A DNA stretch of 64,000 bases from SHZI01 sp041396045 (GCA_041396045.1 JAWKZI010000002.1:124001-188000), one strand, 5' to 3'; positions 34,369 through 43,725 are shown, counted from the stretch's first letter. The notes: generated by a model from the letters alone, not told the origin. Made by a program: numbers and translations.

Positions 34369-35748
34369 TCACTGCTGCACACCCGTTTCCCAGGCTGCGC
34401 GTAGTTGACGACTGCACAATGCGGATGCAAAACCCTGTTGATTGCCATTGCCGGCCAATGCCGCCCGCGAGATGACGCCGTAGTACTTCTTGTTCGCCTC
34501 GATCCATGGGTCAAAACCAAAGGCTCCGGGACTGCTGAACGCACCATCGTTACCCTGGCTGATATCGTCCTCCACCCAATGCGCAATCGAATAGTGCCAA
34601 CGCTCGGTTTGCTGTGGGCTGCGGGCTGCATTACAGGTCGGTCCGACCCACGCACAGACCGGATCCGTGCCCAAGGCATCCAGCATGTACAGTCGTCCGC
34701 TCCGCACCGCCCGTAATAGCGCTGTGTAATCATTGGCGCTGGCTCGAATCCCGCCAGCCAATAGCGGTTGAGTGTAATCAAGGGTGACACCACTGAGACC
34801 CAGCCCGGCCACAATCGCGCTGCCCAGATCTGCAGCATCCAGATCGCTGATCTCCGGCTGAAACTGGCCGGCATGATTCTCCTCGTGACCTGAATCGTAG
34901 GCGAATCTGCCTGTGGTCTGCGGATCCTGAGTACCGTATCGTCCCGGATCGGACGCGGGCAGACTCAGGCAGTGGTTGATACTGTTTGCCCCGCTAACGG
35001 GTGGAGTACAGGTTGCCCCCTGAGTGCTACTGCCCATATTGCTGTAGCCACTGCGGAACGTCAGGAACTGGATATCGGCTGCGGTCAGATGGGCGACTCC
35101 GCCGCGCTGTTGAACGACATACATGCCGTAGATCCACTTTGACGCCGATGCGATCAGAAAGCGCGATGCCGCAGTCACGGGTTGACCGCCTGCCCGGGTA
35201 GAACTGCCACTGGCAAGAGCCTCGCTCGCATCACCAATCTCCCAATAGAATGGTTGAATTGCAGTGCAATAGGGATTCTGTTGTGCCGTGGCCGACACGG
35301 CCTGACCGCTATCTGGTGTGGGCGGGCCAACGCTGGTCGTTCCGACGCTAACAATCGTCGAATTGGCCTGAGAGGTTGCCAGGCCCGAGGCTGCGTCGGC
35401 CGCAGTGATCAGCGCAGTTGCACCTGCACTGGCACTTGTAGCGACTGTGGCTATTCCGTTCGCATCGACGGCAACGGCAGTGGTGTTGGAGGAGCTAAAG
35501 GTCACGCCGGAAACCGGTGCAAGGATCGCCGTCGACCCGTCGTTATAGTGTCCGGTGACAGTTAACTGAACCATCCCGCCCGGCCCCAGCGACACGGCAA
35601 GTGGTGACAGAACAATCGATGTCAGTATGGCGACCGGCGGTGGGGCAGGGGATGGCGCAGTACCGGACGAACCGCTACCGCCCCCGCACGATGCGAGGAT
35701 CGAGGCGAACATTGCCGGGAGCCACCAACAATCAGGATTCCAGCGCAT
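34369..35748 (-). CDS. Lipoprotein with Big_2 domain and a serine-hydrolase-like domain
   Basis: A protein of 459 residues. The lipobox is SILASC (Cys21), then a Gly/Ser/Pro-rich linker, then a bacterial Ig-like domain (about 41-136; VQLTVTGHYNDGS and ITAADAASG). The C-terminal 310 residues contain SRFLIASASKWIYGMYVVQQ. SASK (about 201-204) resembles the SxxK nucleophile of class C beta-lactamase-like enzymes, though I see no clear YxN motif. It faces the VTT gene end-to-end with a 15-base gap. It is a probable outer-membrane-anchored enzyme of unknown substrate. Confidence 0.75.
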   Translation of the reverse strand: MRWNPDCWWLPAMFASILASCGGGSGSSGTAPSPAPPPVAILTSIVLSPLAVSLGPGGMVQLTVTGHYNDGSTAILAPVSGVTFSSSNTTAVAVDANGIATVATSASAGATALITAADAASGLATSQANSTIVSVGTTSVGPPTPDSGQAVSATAQQNPYCTAIQPFYWEIGDASEALASGSSTRAGGQPVTAASRFLIASASKWIYGMYVVQQRGGVAHLTAADIQFLTFRSGYSNMGSSTQGATCTPPVSGANSINHCLSLPASDPGRYGTQDPQTTGRFAYDSGHEENHAGQFQPEISDLDAADLGSAIVAGLGLSGVTLDYTQPLLAGGIRASANDYTALLRAVRSGRLYMLDALGTDPVCAWVGPTCNAARSPQQTERWHYSIAHWVEDDISQGNDGAFSSPGAFGFDPWIEANKKYYGVISRAALAGNGNQQGFASALCSRQLRAAWETGVQQ

Positions 35749-35990
35749 GATTTGTTGACCTTGTTTCGAGCAGCAGAAGCGAGGCAAACAGCCAATGCCA
35801 ACTGTTCAACCGGAACGGCTGCACTGGCGGTAGCTGAGCATTAAACGCCGCCCTATCAGTTACGTTGACATGATTCGCGGGTTTTGCAGAGCGCTGCTTT
35901 GAGCGTCCGGGAAAGGTTCTGGCCGAAACCTGGATGCAGAACGAGGTCCGTAACTTGCCTTTGAATCCGGCAAGTCAGTCAGGAAAGTGG

Positions 35991-36530
35991 CTATCGATCC
36001 CGATCACCTGGCGTATCCAGCCGCTCACGCACCGCCGGTTCCAGACTGCTTAAGCCCCACTTCCTGCCGACTTCAATGGCCGCTTCAGGCGAAGCACCCT
36101 TTAGCGTCGCAGCACGCAAGGCCATCAACGCGCCGACCCGGTTACTCGATGCACAGTGGATCAGTACCAGCGATGTACCCGCGTTACTGATCATCTCATC
36201 GAACTGCCGGACGTTTTTATCGCCAAGATCTGCAGCACCACTTATAGGCAGGTTGCGATAGCGCATGCCCGCCTGTTCCACTGCTGCAGCCTCATCAAAA
36301 TCCGGTGTCTCGCTATCGACGCTGAGGTCGATCACCTCATGAACACCCGCAGCGGCGATCTTCGCAATATCACCTGGCTGTAGTCGCCCGGAGGCGATGA
36401 GGTTCGGCTCATGAAAGCTGACGTTCGGCAGCGATGCAAGTTCTGGCGGCAACTGCGCGACATCTGCAATCGCTGAGCAGGAGATGCCGATCAAGCAAAG
36501 CAAAATGCTTCGATACATGGACGTGGTCAT
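35991..36530 (-). CDS. Protein tyrosine phosphatase-like (DUF442/Blh type) exported protein
   Basis: A protein of 179 residues. A hydrophobic N-terminus SILLCLIGISCSAIA suggests export. The phosphatase-like fold has HEVIDLSVDSETPDFDEAAA and the loop VLIHCASSNRVGALMAL. The Cys and Arg are separated by four residues (C-A-S-S-N-R), as in the DUF442 group, instead of the five of classical tyrosine phosphatases. Its start codon overlaps the stop of the ATP-grasp gene (ATGA), making it the third gene of a coupled operon. The catalytic activity is uncertain. Confidence 0.8.
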   Translation of the reverse strand: MTTSMYRSILLCLIGISCSAIADVAQLPPELASLPNVSFHEPNLIASGRLQPGDIAKIAAAGVHEVIDLSVDSETPDFDEAAAVEQAGMRYRNLPISGAADLGDKNVRQFDEMISNAGTSLVLIHCASSNRVGALMALRAATLKGASPEAAIEVGRKWGLSSLEPAVRERLDTPGDRDR

Positions 36531-38352
36531 GGTGAATCCTCAACTGATCCGGTTGTTATCCGGGTTATGACATCCATCATATACGGTTCAAAATTGGCAG
36601 CCGTCACGTCGCTCACCATGCGCTCTGTACAGCTCTCCATGAGTGTCCGCAGTGGCGCTGACAGCTCTGTCCCGGCGCAGACCAGTGCCAGGCTGCAGCG
36701 ATCCAGCGGGAAACCCTGCGTTTCGATTTCCGCCGGTGTCACACCAATCAGCAATGCGTTACAGCTCGAATCCGAGGAGGAGGCTGCACGCGATCAGCCA
36801 GCGTGGCTGAAGTCGCAAAGCGTTGCTGACCGTCAAGCAGCGTCTGCTGGTTGTCGGTGACCCCCACGCATGCGCCTTTTGCCTGCAATGTCTCGCCTGC
36901 CTGAGCCAGCAGCGCCTTGCTTGCGCCAACAAGCACGACTACCGGAATTCGTCCATCGCAGCCTGGCGGAAACCGGGCCTCCATGATCTGTGCTGCCCGC
37001 TCATCGGAAGAAAAGCCGGGCGTGGCGTTAATCTCGATGACGGCGCAATCGACGTCGTGCCAGGACTGGCTGATATCCGGTGTGATGAAGTCGATCCCGG
37101 CTGCATCCAGATGGAAGCCTCGGGCAAGCGCTTCGGCCATGGCGCGGTTGTCGGGATGAACGGCTGTGCTGCAGTCTTCCAGCATCCCGCCCGTGGCGAT
37201 ATTTGCCGTAGTACGCAGGCTGACGCTAACACCGGCGGGAGGCCGGTCGTGCGGGCCGTAGCCTTGTTTCCTCAACAGTGCCAGCATCCCGGTATCAATC
37301 GTCAGTTGTACGCTGGCGATTTCCGCTATCGGGGATTTTAGTCGCTCCTTGTTTTCGGTATCAATCAGCTCGGCGATCGAGTGCTCGCCGTCACCTGTGA
37401 CCCGTGGTGGAGACAGGCGCGAGACCCAGATCAGCTTCCCACCGATCACCGTCATCCGGTGGTCATCGCCGTGCACGTGTCGCTCTAACAGCATGCTGTC
37501 GGCGGCCACCTGATTGGTGGTATCAAAAGCAGCCACCAGTTCCTCGTCGGTGGTGATATGCGCAGTAACACCCTTGCCCTGGCGACCCGTGTTGGGCTTG
37601 ATGACCACCGGGAAGCCTATGGCCTGCACGCGTGTGCGTGCATCGGCGACAGTTGCTATGGGCGCGGCTGCAGTGCCTGGAAATCCGAGTTGCGCGATCA
37701 GCTGGCTGGATAGCAGCTTGGTGCGCGCCAGATTGAGTCCGGTCAGTGAATCATGCTGGCTGGCCGCCACGAAGCCGTGGAAACCGGCCCGACCCTGCCC
37801 ATAGAGCCAGATGCGGGACCCGGGCGAAACCGACATGATCGGGATGCCCCGTGTACGCGCGATACGCATCAGGGCCCGGGCTGTAGGGTCAGGCTGACGC
37901 ATCAGCATGATCAAAGCCAGTGCCTGCATCCGCTGCTCGATCGGCTGCAGCCTGACGGCGCGTCCCCCGGCTTCGTTGAAAAATGCGGTGGCGAGTTCCA
38001 GCCCCACCTCGAGTGCCATCATGCTCGCCTGTGCATCGTAATAGCCGAGGAGAATCCGGCAGGCGCTACCATTCAAGCGCTGGATCCGCACCTCCAGACC
38101 AGTGCGTCCATGCAGGTCCTGCAGGGCGACTGCCAGTGCCGCCGCAAGCTGTGCAAAGCTGGCCTTGCCGGATGGCAGGACCACGCGACGCATCAAAGCG
38201 GGCGGGATAAAGGTGGCGAGCTTGGCAGCCAGTTGCGCGCTTGGCACGGCAATTCCGGCGGGTTCCGGAAATTCTGCTGCTACAGCAGCGAAGGGAGCGG
38301 CAAGGCTCGGCCCGTGAAACGTCGTATAGCTGACCGGCAAGGCCCCCGTCAT
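36527..38352 (-). CDS. Cyanophycin-synthetase-like ATP-grasp ligase, one frameshift near the 3' end
   Basis: The first frame gives 534 residues: an N-terminal cyanophycin-synthetase-like domain (about 1-190), then an ATP-grasp domain (about 195-470) with FPVVIKPNTGRQGKGV, MLLERHVHGDDHRMTVIGG, the CphA-like SRLSPPRVTGDGEHSIAELI, and the metal-binding CAVIEINATPGF. The frame breaks near 36772 in a CCTCCTCCT run. A second frame continues to 36527 and includes LPLDRCSLALV-like residues (FPLDRCSLALVC), like the DRCDVxVV of the CphA Mur-ligase domain. One missing base restores about 608 residues, far shorter than CphA (about 870-900), so the second ATP site is mostly lost. It probably ligates an amino acid to a small acid or peptide. 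Confidence 0.8.
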
Positions 38353-39722
38353 GCGGCTAGTGGCCGCTGACGAAGGCCAAGCATCTCTCGGACCTGTGCA
38401 CAGGTTGCCAGCGGCCGCTCAAACTCCTGAGCGATCCGGGCCAGGCGCTGCACCAGTTCGACATTGGTAGCCAGCCGGGTCCGTCCGGCGTCATAGTGAA
38501 TATTGTCTTCCAGACCCACACGCACATTGCCGCCGGCAAGAATCGCCGCGACGTTCATTGGCAACTGGAATGACCCCAGACCTGCTGCAGACCAGACTGA
38601 ATTCTCCGGCAGCGCAGCGACCAGATGCGACAGATCACCAATCGTTGCTGCAGCCGTATTGAGATTGCCAAGGAGCAGGTTGAAATACTTCGTGCCGCTC
38701 AGAATACCGTGGCGTTCCAGATACTTGGCCAGATTGATCATGCCACTGTCGAAAATCTCGAGTTCGGGCTTGATGTCGTTTTCGCGCATGCACATCGCCA
38801 GCCGCTCGATGGTGTGGATGGCGTTGCTGCTCGGACCCGTGAGGAAATTCAGCGAGCCAAGCGTCAGGCTGGCCATGTCCGGCTGTGCGTCACCCTTCAA
38901 CAGCAGGACCTCGCTGCGCCGTTCGAACTCGGGCCAATTGCGGCCACTGGTTGTCACGCAACAGATGAGCTCCGGACGCTCACGACGGATGCCCGTAAGA
39001 ATGCGCTCGAAATAGCGGGTTTCGGACGTGGGCTGACCCGTCGTCTCGTCGCGGGCGTGCAGATGAACCATCTGCGCACCGGCATCGGCAACGGCGATCG
39101 CGTCCCGGATGATCTCGTCCACGGTTAGCGGCACATGTGGTGTGCTGAGGCGCGTCGGGATCATACCGGTCGGGCAGACATTGATGATCAGCGGCGGCCA
39201 GGGTGACAGCGGATGTGGTGAGTACCGTTGCATGTGCGCCTCACGGCGCGCTTCCCGGCCATCCCGTTCGCGCATGTAGCGAACCAGATCCATGCGAATC
39301 GTGGTCCAGTGATCGACATGCTCCAGGCCGAAGGAGTGGATCTTCTTCAGACGGCCGATTTCAAGATAGCCAAAATGCTTCTTGTACCAGGCAATGGTGT
39401 CGGGAATGTCAGCATTGGTGAGCACGGTTTGCGCTCCGAGGGCATACATGGCCTCAAGACGCGCTACCTGCAGCGCCTTGCCAATGCCGAGACCGGATAG
39501 TTCCGGGCTCACGCCAAGCAGGGTTGTCTTGCCTTCGGTCGGCGAGAGCATCGTGTAGCCGGCGGCTCCGATGATCTTGCCCTCAAGTTTTGCGACGAAA
39601 AAACAATCCAGGTCAAGGCTCGGCATTTCTGCCGAAGGCACGTGATGCATGTTGAAATGACGCATCACTTCCAGGATGGCCGGAAGGTCAGCCGGACGGG
39701 CTTTTTCGATGGTGTACTGCAT
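38349..39722 (-). CDS. GNAT acetyltransferase fused to beta-keto acid cleavage enzyme (BKACE/Kce)
   Basis: A protein of 457 residues with two domains. Residues 1-150 form a GNAT domain with the acetyl-CoA loop VSPELSGLGIGKAL (about 72-84) and WYKKHFGYLEIG. Residues 178-455 form a BKACE (DUF849) TIM barrel with NVCPTGMIPTR, the zinc ligands in VHLHARDETTG (His220, His222), TSGRNW, and VRVGLEDNIHYDAGRT. BKACE enzymes convert a beta-keto acid plus acetyl-CoA to acetoacetate and a new acyl-CoA. The ATG at 39722 has AAGGG upstream and is preferred to an upstream start lying inside a terminator hairpin. Its stop overlaps the ATP-grasp start (ATGA). Confidence 0.93.
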   Translation of the reverse strand: MQYTIEKARPADLPAILEVMRHFNMHHVPSAEMPSLDLDCFFVAKLEGKIIGAAGYTMLSPTEGKTTLLGVSPELSGLGIGKALQVARLEAMYALGAQTVLTNADIPDTIAWYKKHFGYLEIGRLKKIHSFGLEHVDHWTTIRMDLVRYMRERDGREARREAHMQRYSPHPLSPWPPLIINVCPTGMIPTRLSTPHVPLTVDEIIRDAIAVADAGAQMVHLHARDETTGQPTSETRYFERILTGIRRERPELICCVTTSGRNWPEFERRSEVLLLKGDAQPDMASLTLGSLNFLTGPSSNAIHTIERLAMCMRENDIKPELEIFDSGMINLAKYLERHGILSGTKYFNLLLGNLNTAAATIGDLSHLVAALPENSVWSAAGLGSFQLPMNVAAILAGGNVRVGLEDNIHYDAGRTRLATNVELVQRLARIAQEFERPLATCAQVREMLGLRQRPLAA

Positions 39723-39746
39723 GTGTAGACCCTTGAAGAGTGCCAC

Positions 39747-39779
39747 AAAAAAATCGCCCCGCACGGGGCGGGGCGATTT
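39747..39779 (-). terminator. Intrinsic terminator between the barrel gene and the GNAT-BKACE operon
   Basis: A perfect 12-bp stem AAATCGCCCCGC/GCGGGGCGATTT (39751-39762 with 39768-39779) has a 5-base loop. On the minus strand seven T follow (A run 39747-39753). It ends the barrel-gene transcript 21 bases after its stop. Only 24 bases separate it from the next start codon. Confidence 0.9.
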
Positions 39780-39799
39780 CAGCCTTGTGGACTTCGGTA

Positions 39800-40450
39800 T
39801 TAGAAGCCGGTGCCGAAGCTGTAACGCACGTCGAACACGGCCGTGTCGCCGCCAAAGAATGACACTGCGTCATTGTTGCCATTGACATACAGCGTGATGC
39901 CGGTCGAAAGACTCGGGATCCAGTGGTAGCGACCACCAACCTGCAGTGAGGTGTTGGTGTAGTCTTCGCTGCTCGCAAAATCCGGATCCACGGTGCCCTT
40001 GGTCCAGTTGATCATGCCTTCGAGTTCAACCTTGTCCGAAATCATCGAACGAAGTCCGAAGCCCAGCCCGTAGCCATCAGTGTCTATGTCGGCCGAGGTG
40101 CCGTCTTCATCGTAAGTAAGATCAAAGTAGTTGGCGTTGACAACGAGTTCAGTGTTGCCGGTGCTGGAGATGGCCTGATGGAAGCCCAGGGTCGCCTTGT
40201 ATCCATCAAAATCGGTATCGCCGAAACTATCGTTGATTGTGCCGTCCTGGTAGCCCAACTGAAAATGCCAGTTGTTGAGGAAACCAACGCTGGCGTCAAT
40301 CGTGAAGCCATCGGACTCACCGCTGTCTTCAAAGCCATCGCCCTGGATGTAGCCGATCTGGCCATAGTTCCACTGCGGCGCAGCAGCAGTGGCGGCGCCG
40401 GCCGCCAGCAGGCTGGCTGCGCTCAGAGCTGCAATTCCAATTCGCTTCAT
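39800..40450 (-). CDS. Small outer-membrane beta-barrel protein
   Basis: A protein of 216 residues. The signal peptide is KRIGIAALSAASLLAAGAA, cut near TAAAP. The mature part is an eight- or ten-strand barrel pattern rich in Asp/Gly/Thr turns: FTIDASVGFLNNWHFQLGYQ, ELVVNANYFDLTYDEDG and VFDVRYSFGTGF at the end (terminal Phe). A strong GGAGG ribosome-binding site lies before the ATG at 40450. The function is unknown; it is transcribed alone and ended by a strong terminator. Confidence 0.82.
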   Translation of the reverse strand: MKRIGIAALSAASLLAAGAATAAAPQWNYGQIGYIQGDGFEDSGESDGFTIDASVGFLNNWHFQLGYQDGTINDSFGDTDFDGYKATLGFHQAISSTGNTELVVNANYFDLTYDEDGTSADIDTDGYGLGFGLRSMISDKVELEGMINWTKGTVDPDFASSEDYTNTSLQVGGRYHWIPSLSTGITLYVNGNNDAVSFFGGDTAVFDVRYSFGTGF

Positions 40451-40781
40451 TAATGTAGCCTCCATTGAGATAATTTTCGTTACAAGCGCATTTGCCCCAA
40501 GCCGGGCCCACTACCAGAAATATTCTTCAGACTGGCCGTGGTGTCAGCGCAACGACATTAGACGTTTTTACATACAACTAGTCAAGACCTGCGGTTTTAA
40601 GCCACGTTTGGGGTGTGATGGAAAGTGGTTCCAGGGCAACAGCCGGTTGCCGCCGGGTAGCATGACTGCAAGTCTGGTCGGCTCAGGGTTCGTGGCAGTG
40701 GAAATGCCCGGGGCCGTACTACGGTTCACCAGGACCCAGGTCGAAAGTTCCGGATCTGCAGGGCGTTAGAATCTGTTTGCA
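40451..40781. other. Intergenic region between divergent barrel and HAD genes
   Basis: This 331-base stretch holds the ribosome-binding site of the barrel gene and presumably divergent promoters. A TAGAAT at 40765-40770 lies just before the HAD start, but no good -35 is paired with it. I see no coding frame, RNA gene or repeat in it. Confidence 0.5.
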
Positions 40782-41468
40782 ATGCAAGAACCAGCAGGTC
40801 AAAGCGAGGCCATTCTTCCGCCGCCGGAACTGGTCATTTTCGACTGTGACGGTGTGCTCGTGGACTCGGAGCGTCTCGCGAATCAGGTGCTGGCCGACTG
40901 GTTGGCGGAGCACGGGATTCACCTGACATTTGAGCAGACGGTCGATCAGTTTATCGGTCGATCACTGCCGGACTGCCTCACGGTCATTGCGCAGCTCCTT
41001 GGCCGGGAGCCGCCTGCTGCCTTTGTCACCACGCTTGAGCAGCGGTTCCGCGCGGTGCTCAAAGCGGATCTTGTTGCGGTGCCTGGTGTTGAAGCGGTTC
41101 TGGATGCCCTGACGGTACCGTACTGCGTGGCTTCCAATGCCAGTCGCTCCATGATGCGCTTCGAACTCGGCCATACCGGTTTGCTCGGGCGCTTCACCGA
41201 CCGAATGTATTCGTCGGAGGATGTGTCTGCTCCCAAGCCGGCGCCGGATCTGTTCTTGCACGCCGCGCGGGATTGCGGTGCCAATCCGGAACGGTGCGTC
41301 GTAGTCGAAGACACGCCCACCGGGGTCGTGGCCGCACGGGCCGCTGGTATGCAGGTGTATGCCTTCGCGGGGTTGACGCCGACGTCCCGTCTGAAGGCGG
41401 CTGGTGCCCATGACGTCTTCAGCAGCATGCCGGAACTGCCCCGACTGCTTGACCGGAATCCGGATTAA
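40782..41468 (+). CDS. HAD family hydrolase (beta-phosphoglucomutase/phosphatase-like)
   Basis: A protein of 228 residues. HAD motif I is VIFDCDGVLVDS (Asp21 and Asp23), motif II YCVASNASRS, the Lys of motif III is in SAPKPAPDLFL, and motif IV is CVVVEDTPTGVVAA. A helical cap lies between motifs I and II, so it is subfamily IA. It is likely to be a sugar-phosphate phosphatase or mutase; the substrate cannot be told from sequence. It precedes the AcvB gene in the same direction. Confidence 0.9.
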   Translation: MQEPAGQSEAILPPPELVIFDCDGVLVDSERLANQVLADWLAEHGIHLTFEQTVDQFIGRSLPDCLTVIAQLLGREPPAAFVTTLEQRFRAVLKADLVAVPGVEAVLDALTVPYCVASNASRSMMRFELGHTGLLGRFTDRMYSSEDVSAPKPAPDLFLHAARDCGANPERCVVVEDTPTGVVAARAAGMQVYAFAGLTPTSRLKAAGAHDVFSSMPELPRLLDRNPD

Positions 41469-41550
41469 GAATTCGCAATGCCGGCAGTCGACATGCACGC
41501 TGGCACCTGCAGAGAACTATATTACTGATCTTGTCGTGGCTGAACGGCGC

Positions 41551-43024
41551 ATGATCATGAAGGCAAGCTGGACTCTGTACGGAACGGGTGTGCTGATGGC
41601 TGTCCTTGGGCTGGCAGTCGGCGCCAGCATTGCAGCGTCGCCACCGACCGATCCGGTCACACCGGCAGGGCCGGGCGTGCTGAACTTCAAGCCGATTGGC
41701 AATGTCGCGATTGTTCAGCCTGCCGGAACGCCGACCAGTGTGGCAATTTTCCTGTCGGGCGACGGCGGCTGGAACAGCGGCGTGGTTGATATGGCCAATG
41801 GCCTTGCGAAGACCGGCGCACTGGTGCTTGGCGTCAACACACCGGCCTATATCAAGCGTACCGATGCCATACCGAATGAGCGGTGTCATTCCGTGGCGGT
41901 CGATCTACAGATGCTGGCGCAGTTCGTGCAGAAGCGTCAGGCTTTCAAGGAGTACATGCAGCCCGTGCTGGTGGGGTATTCGTCCGGCGCCACGCTGGCC
42001 TATATCGCTGCGGCACAGTCACCTGCCAGTTTCAAGGGTGCAATCAGCCTGGGCTTCGGGCCAGAGCTGTACAACAAGAAGCCCTACTGTAAAAGCATTG
42101 GTTTGAAGTCTCATCCCAACGGCAAGGACTCAGGCTATATCGTGGAACCGTCGGCCACTCTGGGCGCGCCATGGGTAGTGCTGCAAGGCTTGCAGGATCA
42201 GGTGGCTAGTGCGGACCAGACGCGTGCGTTCGTTGCGCAAACTCATGGTGCCACCCTGGTCGAATTGCCCAAAGTCGGTCACGGTTACTCGGTTTACCGG
42301 AACTGGTGGCCGCAGTTCGAGCAAGCCTACCGCGCCATGGCCAGCGCACTGCCTCCTGAACATCCAGGCGACAGCAGCGAGCAACCGTGTTGCCAGTTCC
42401 AGCGTGAGCGATCTGCCCCTGGTCAGCGTGGTTGATCCGGCCGCGAGAACGACTGACAGCTTTGCCATCTTTTTGTCCGGGGACGGTGGCTGGGCTGACT
42501 TCGACCAGACGCTTGCCCGAACTTTTGCAGCACAGGGTGTACCGGTTGTTGGCTGGAGCACGCTGAATTATTTTTGGTCGGCCAAGAGTCCACAACAAGC
42601 CTCCAGTGACTTGTCGCGCGTCATTGCGCATTTCAGCAAGGCGTGGGGGAAGTCACGCGTGGCTCTGGTTGGCTACAGTTTTGGTGCGAATACGCTACCG
42701 CTGATGGTTGATGATCTGTCGAAAGAACAGCAGGCCCGGATTGGTGCTGTCGTTTTGATCAGCGCCGGACGATATGCCCAGTTCGAATTTTCAACCCTGG
42801 ACTGGTTTAATGCCCGCAAATCCGGATTGCCGACGCTGCCAGCTATCGTCAAGCTTGATCCCGCAAAGGCGATGTGCATCTTCGGAGAGGAAGATCGGGA
42901 CAGTGTTTGTCCTGCAGTACCCGACGGCAGAGCTGAGAAAATCCGGTTGCCAGGCGGCCACCATCTGCGGGGCGCCTATGCTGATATTACCGATCGAGTG
43001 CTGGCCCGACTTGGCGTCGCGTGA
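41551..43024 (+). CDS. acvB: AcvB/VirJ family periplasmic alpha/beta hydrolase, one frameshift
   Basis: Two VirJ-type halves are seen. The first (41551-42370) has a signal peptide, then VAIFLSGDGGWNSGVVDMA and the nucleophile elbow VGYSSGATLAY. The second, in another frame from about 42365 to 43024, has FAIFLSGDGGWADFDQTLA and VGYSFGANTLPLM, ending with GHHLRGAYADI around the catalytic His. One missing base near CCTGAACATCC joins them into about 491 residues, the AcvB length. AcvB hydrolyses lysyl-phosphatidylglycerol in the periplasm in Agrobacterium; it is often next to an LpiA/MprF gene, which is not present here. ATG 41551 or 41557 may start. Confidence 0.87.
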
Positions 43025-43056
43025 GGATGCAGCCGGACGGGCGCCGATGCCGGCCC

Positions 43057-43725
43057 TTAGCCCCAATCCGGCTTGAGTACGCTCACGGCGACGATTGCTG
43101 CAACAAACATCCAGAGCAGTACCAGCACAGTGGTTGAAGTCTTGTAGCGATGGCGCAGAATTTTCTCGCGTTCGTCGGTGGATCCTTCGATCCTGATTTC
43201 GTGCCATGCCTTGAAGTAATGCACAAGTTCAAAACGTATGCCGAGCCCGCTGACGATGACGCCGGCAAACAAGGCCAGCTTGACGGCCAGCCATCCTGCC
43301 ACTGAAAGGTAGCCCGCCAGCGTACCGATCGCGATCAGTACCCCGGCAGCTATCGCCACATACCGGATGGTCCTGTCGATCGCCCCCAGGGCACGGCCTG
43401 CAGGACGCTTTCTCAGTCTATGGGTGAACTCGACCAGGCCCAGCCAGGCGATTCCCAGCAGTGTTGCCGTTCCGGCCAGCAGGATGCCGCCCGGAAAATA
43501 TCCGAACAGCGCGCCGAGCGTGGTTCCCAGCCACACCTGGAGTATCAATGCATACCTTACGTGCTGATCGACATCCAGCACATGCTCCAGCAGCCGGTCC
43601 CGATCCTGGAAGGGCATTGATGCTGCTCGTGACACGTAGCGGAAGGTACTGTTGATGACCAGGTCTGAACCCAGCCAGTAACCCACAACAATAATATGTG
43701 CCACCAGGATGGCATGGATCAGCAT
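43057..43725 (-). CDS. Membrane protein of unknown function (paralogue of the one at 45702)
   Basis: A protein of 222 residues with about five hydrophobic segments. The beginning HIIVVGYWLGSDLVINSTFR and RLLEHVLDVDQHVRYALILQ aligns with the corresponding part of the protein at 45702-46412 (HVVLFAYWLGGDFGVYVCSR), so the two are paralogues within one cluster. His and Arg in the first segment resemble heme or copper ligands of CopD-like proteins, but this is only a suggestion. Its start overlaps the end of the FAD oxidase gene by 7 bases. Confidence 0.75.
   Translation of the reverse strand: MLIHAILVAHIIVVGYWLGSDLVINSTFRYVSRAASMPFQDRDRLLEHVLDVDQHVRYALILQVWLGTTLGALFGYFPGGILLAGTATLLGIAWLGLVEFTHRLRKRPAGRALGAIDRTIRYVAIAAGVLIAIGTLAGYLSVAGWLAVKLALFAGVIVSGLGIRFELVHYFKAWHEIRIEGSTDEREKILRHRYKTSTTVLVLLWMFVAAIVAVSVLKPDWG

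Noticed and set aside
34188..34874. Open frame of 228 codons on the minus strand across the VTT and lipoprotein ends
   Set aside because: It is shifted relative to the lipoprotein frame and antisense to the VTT motif; both real genes explain the sequence.
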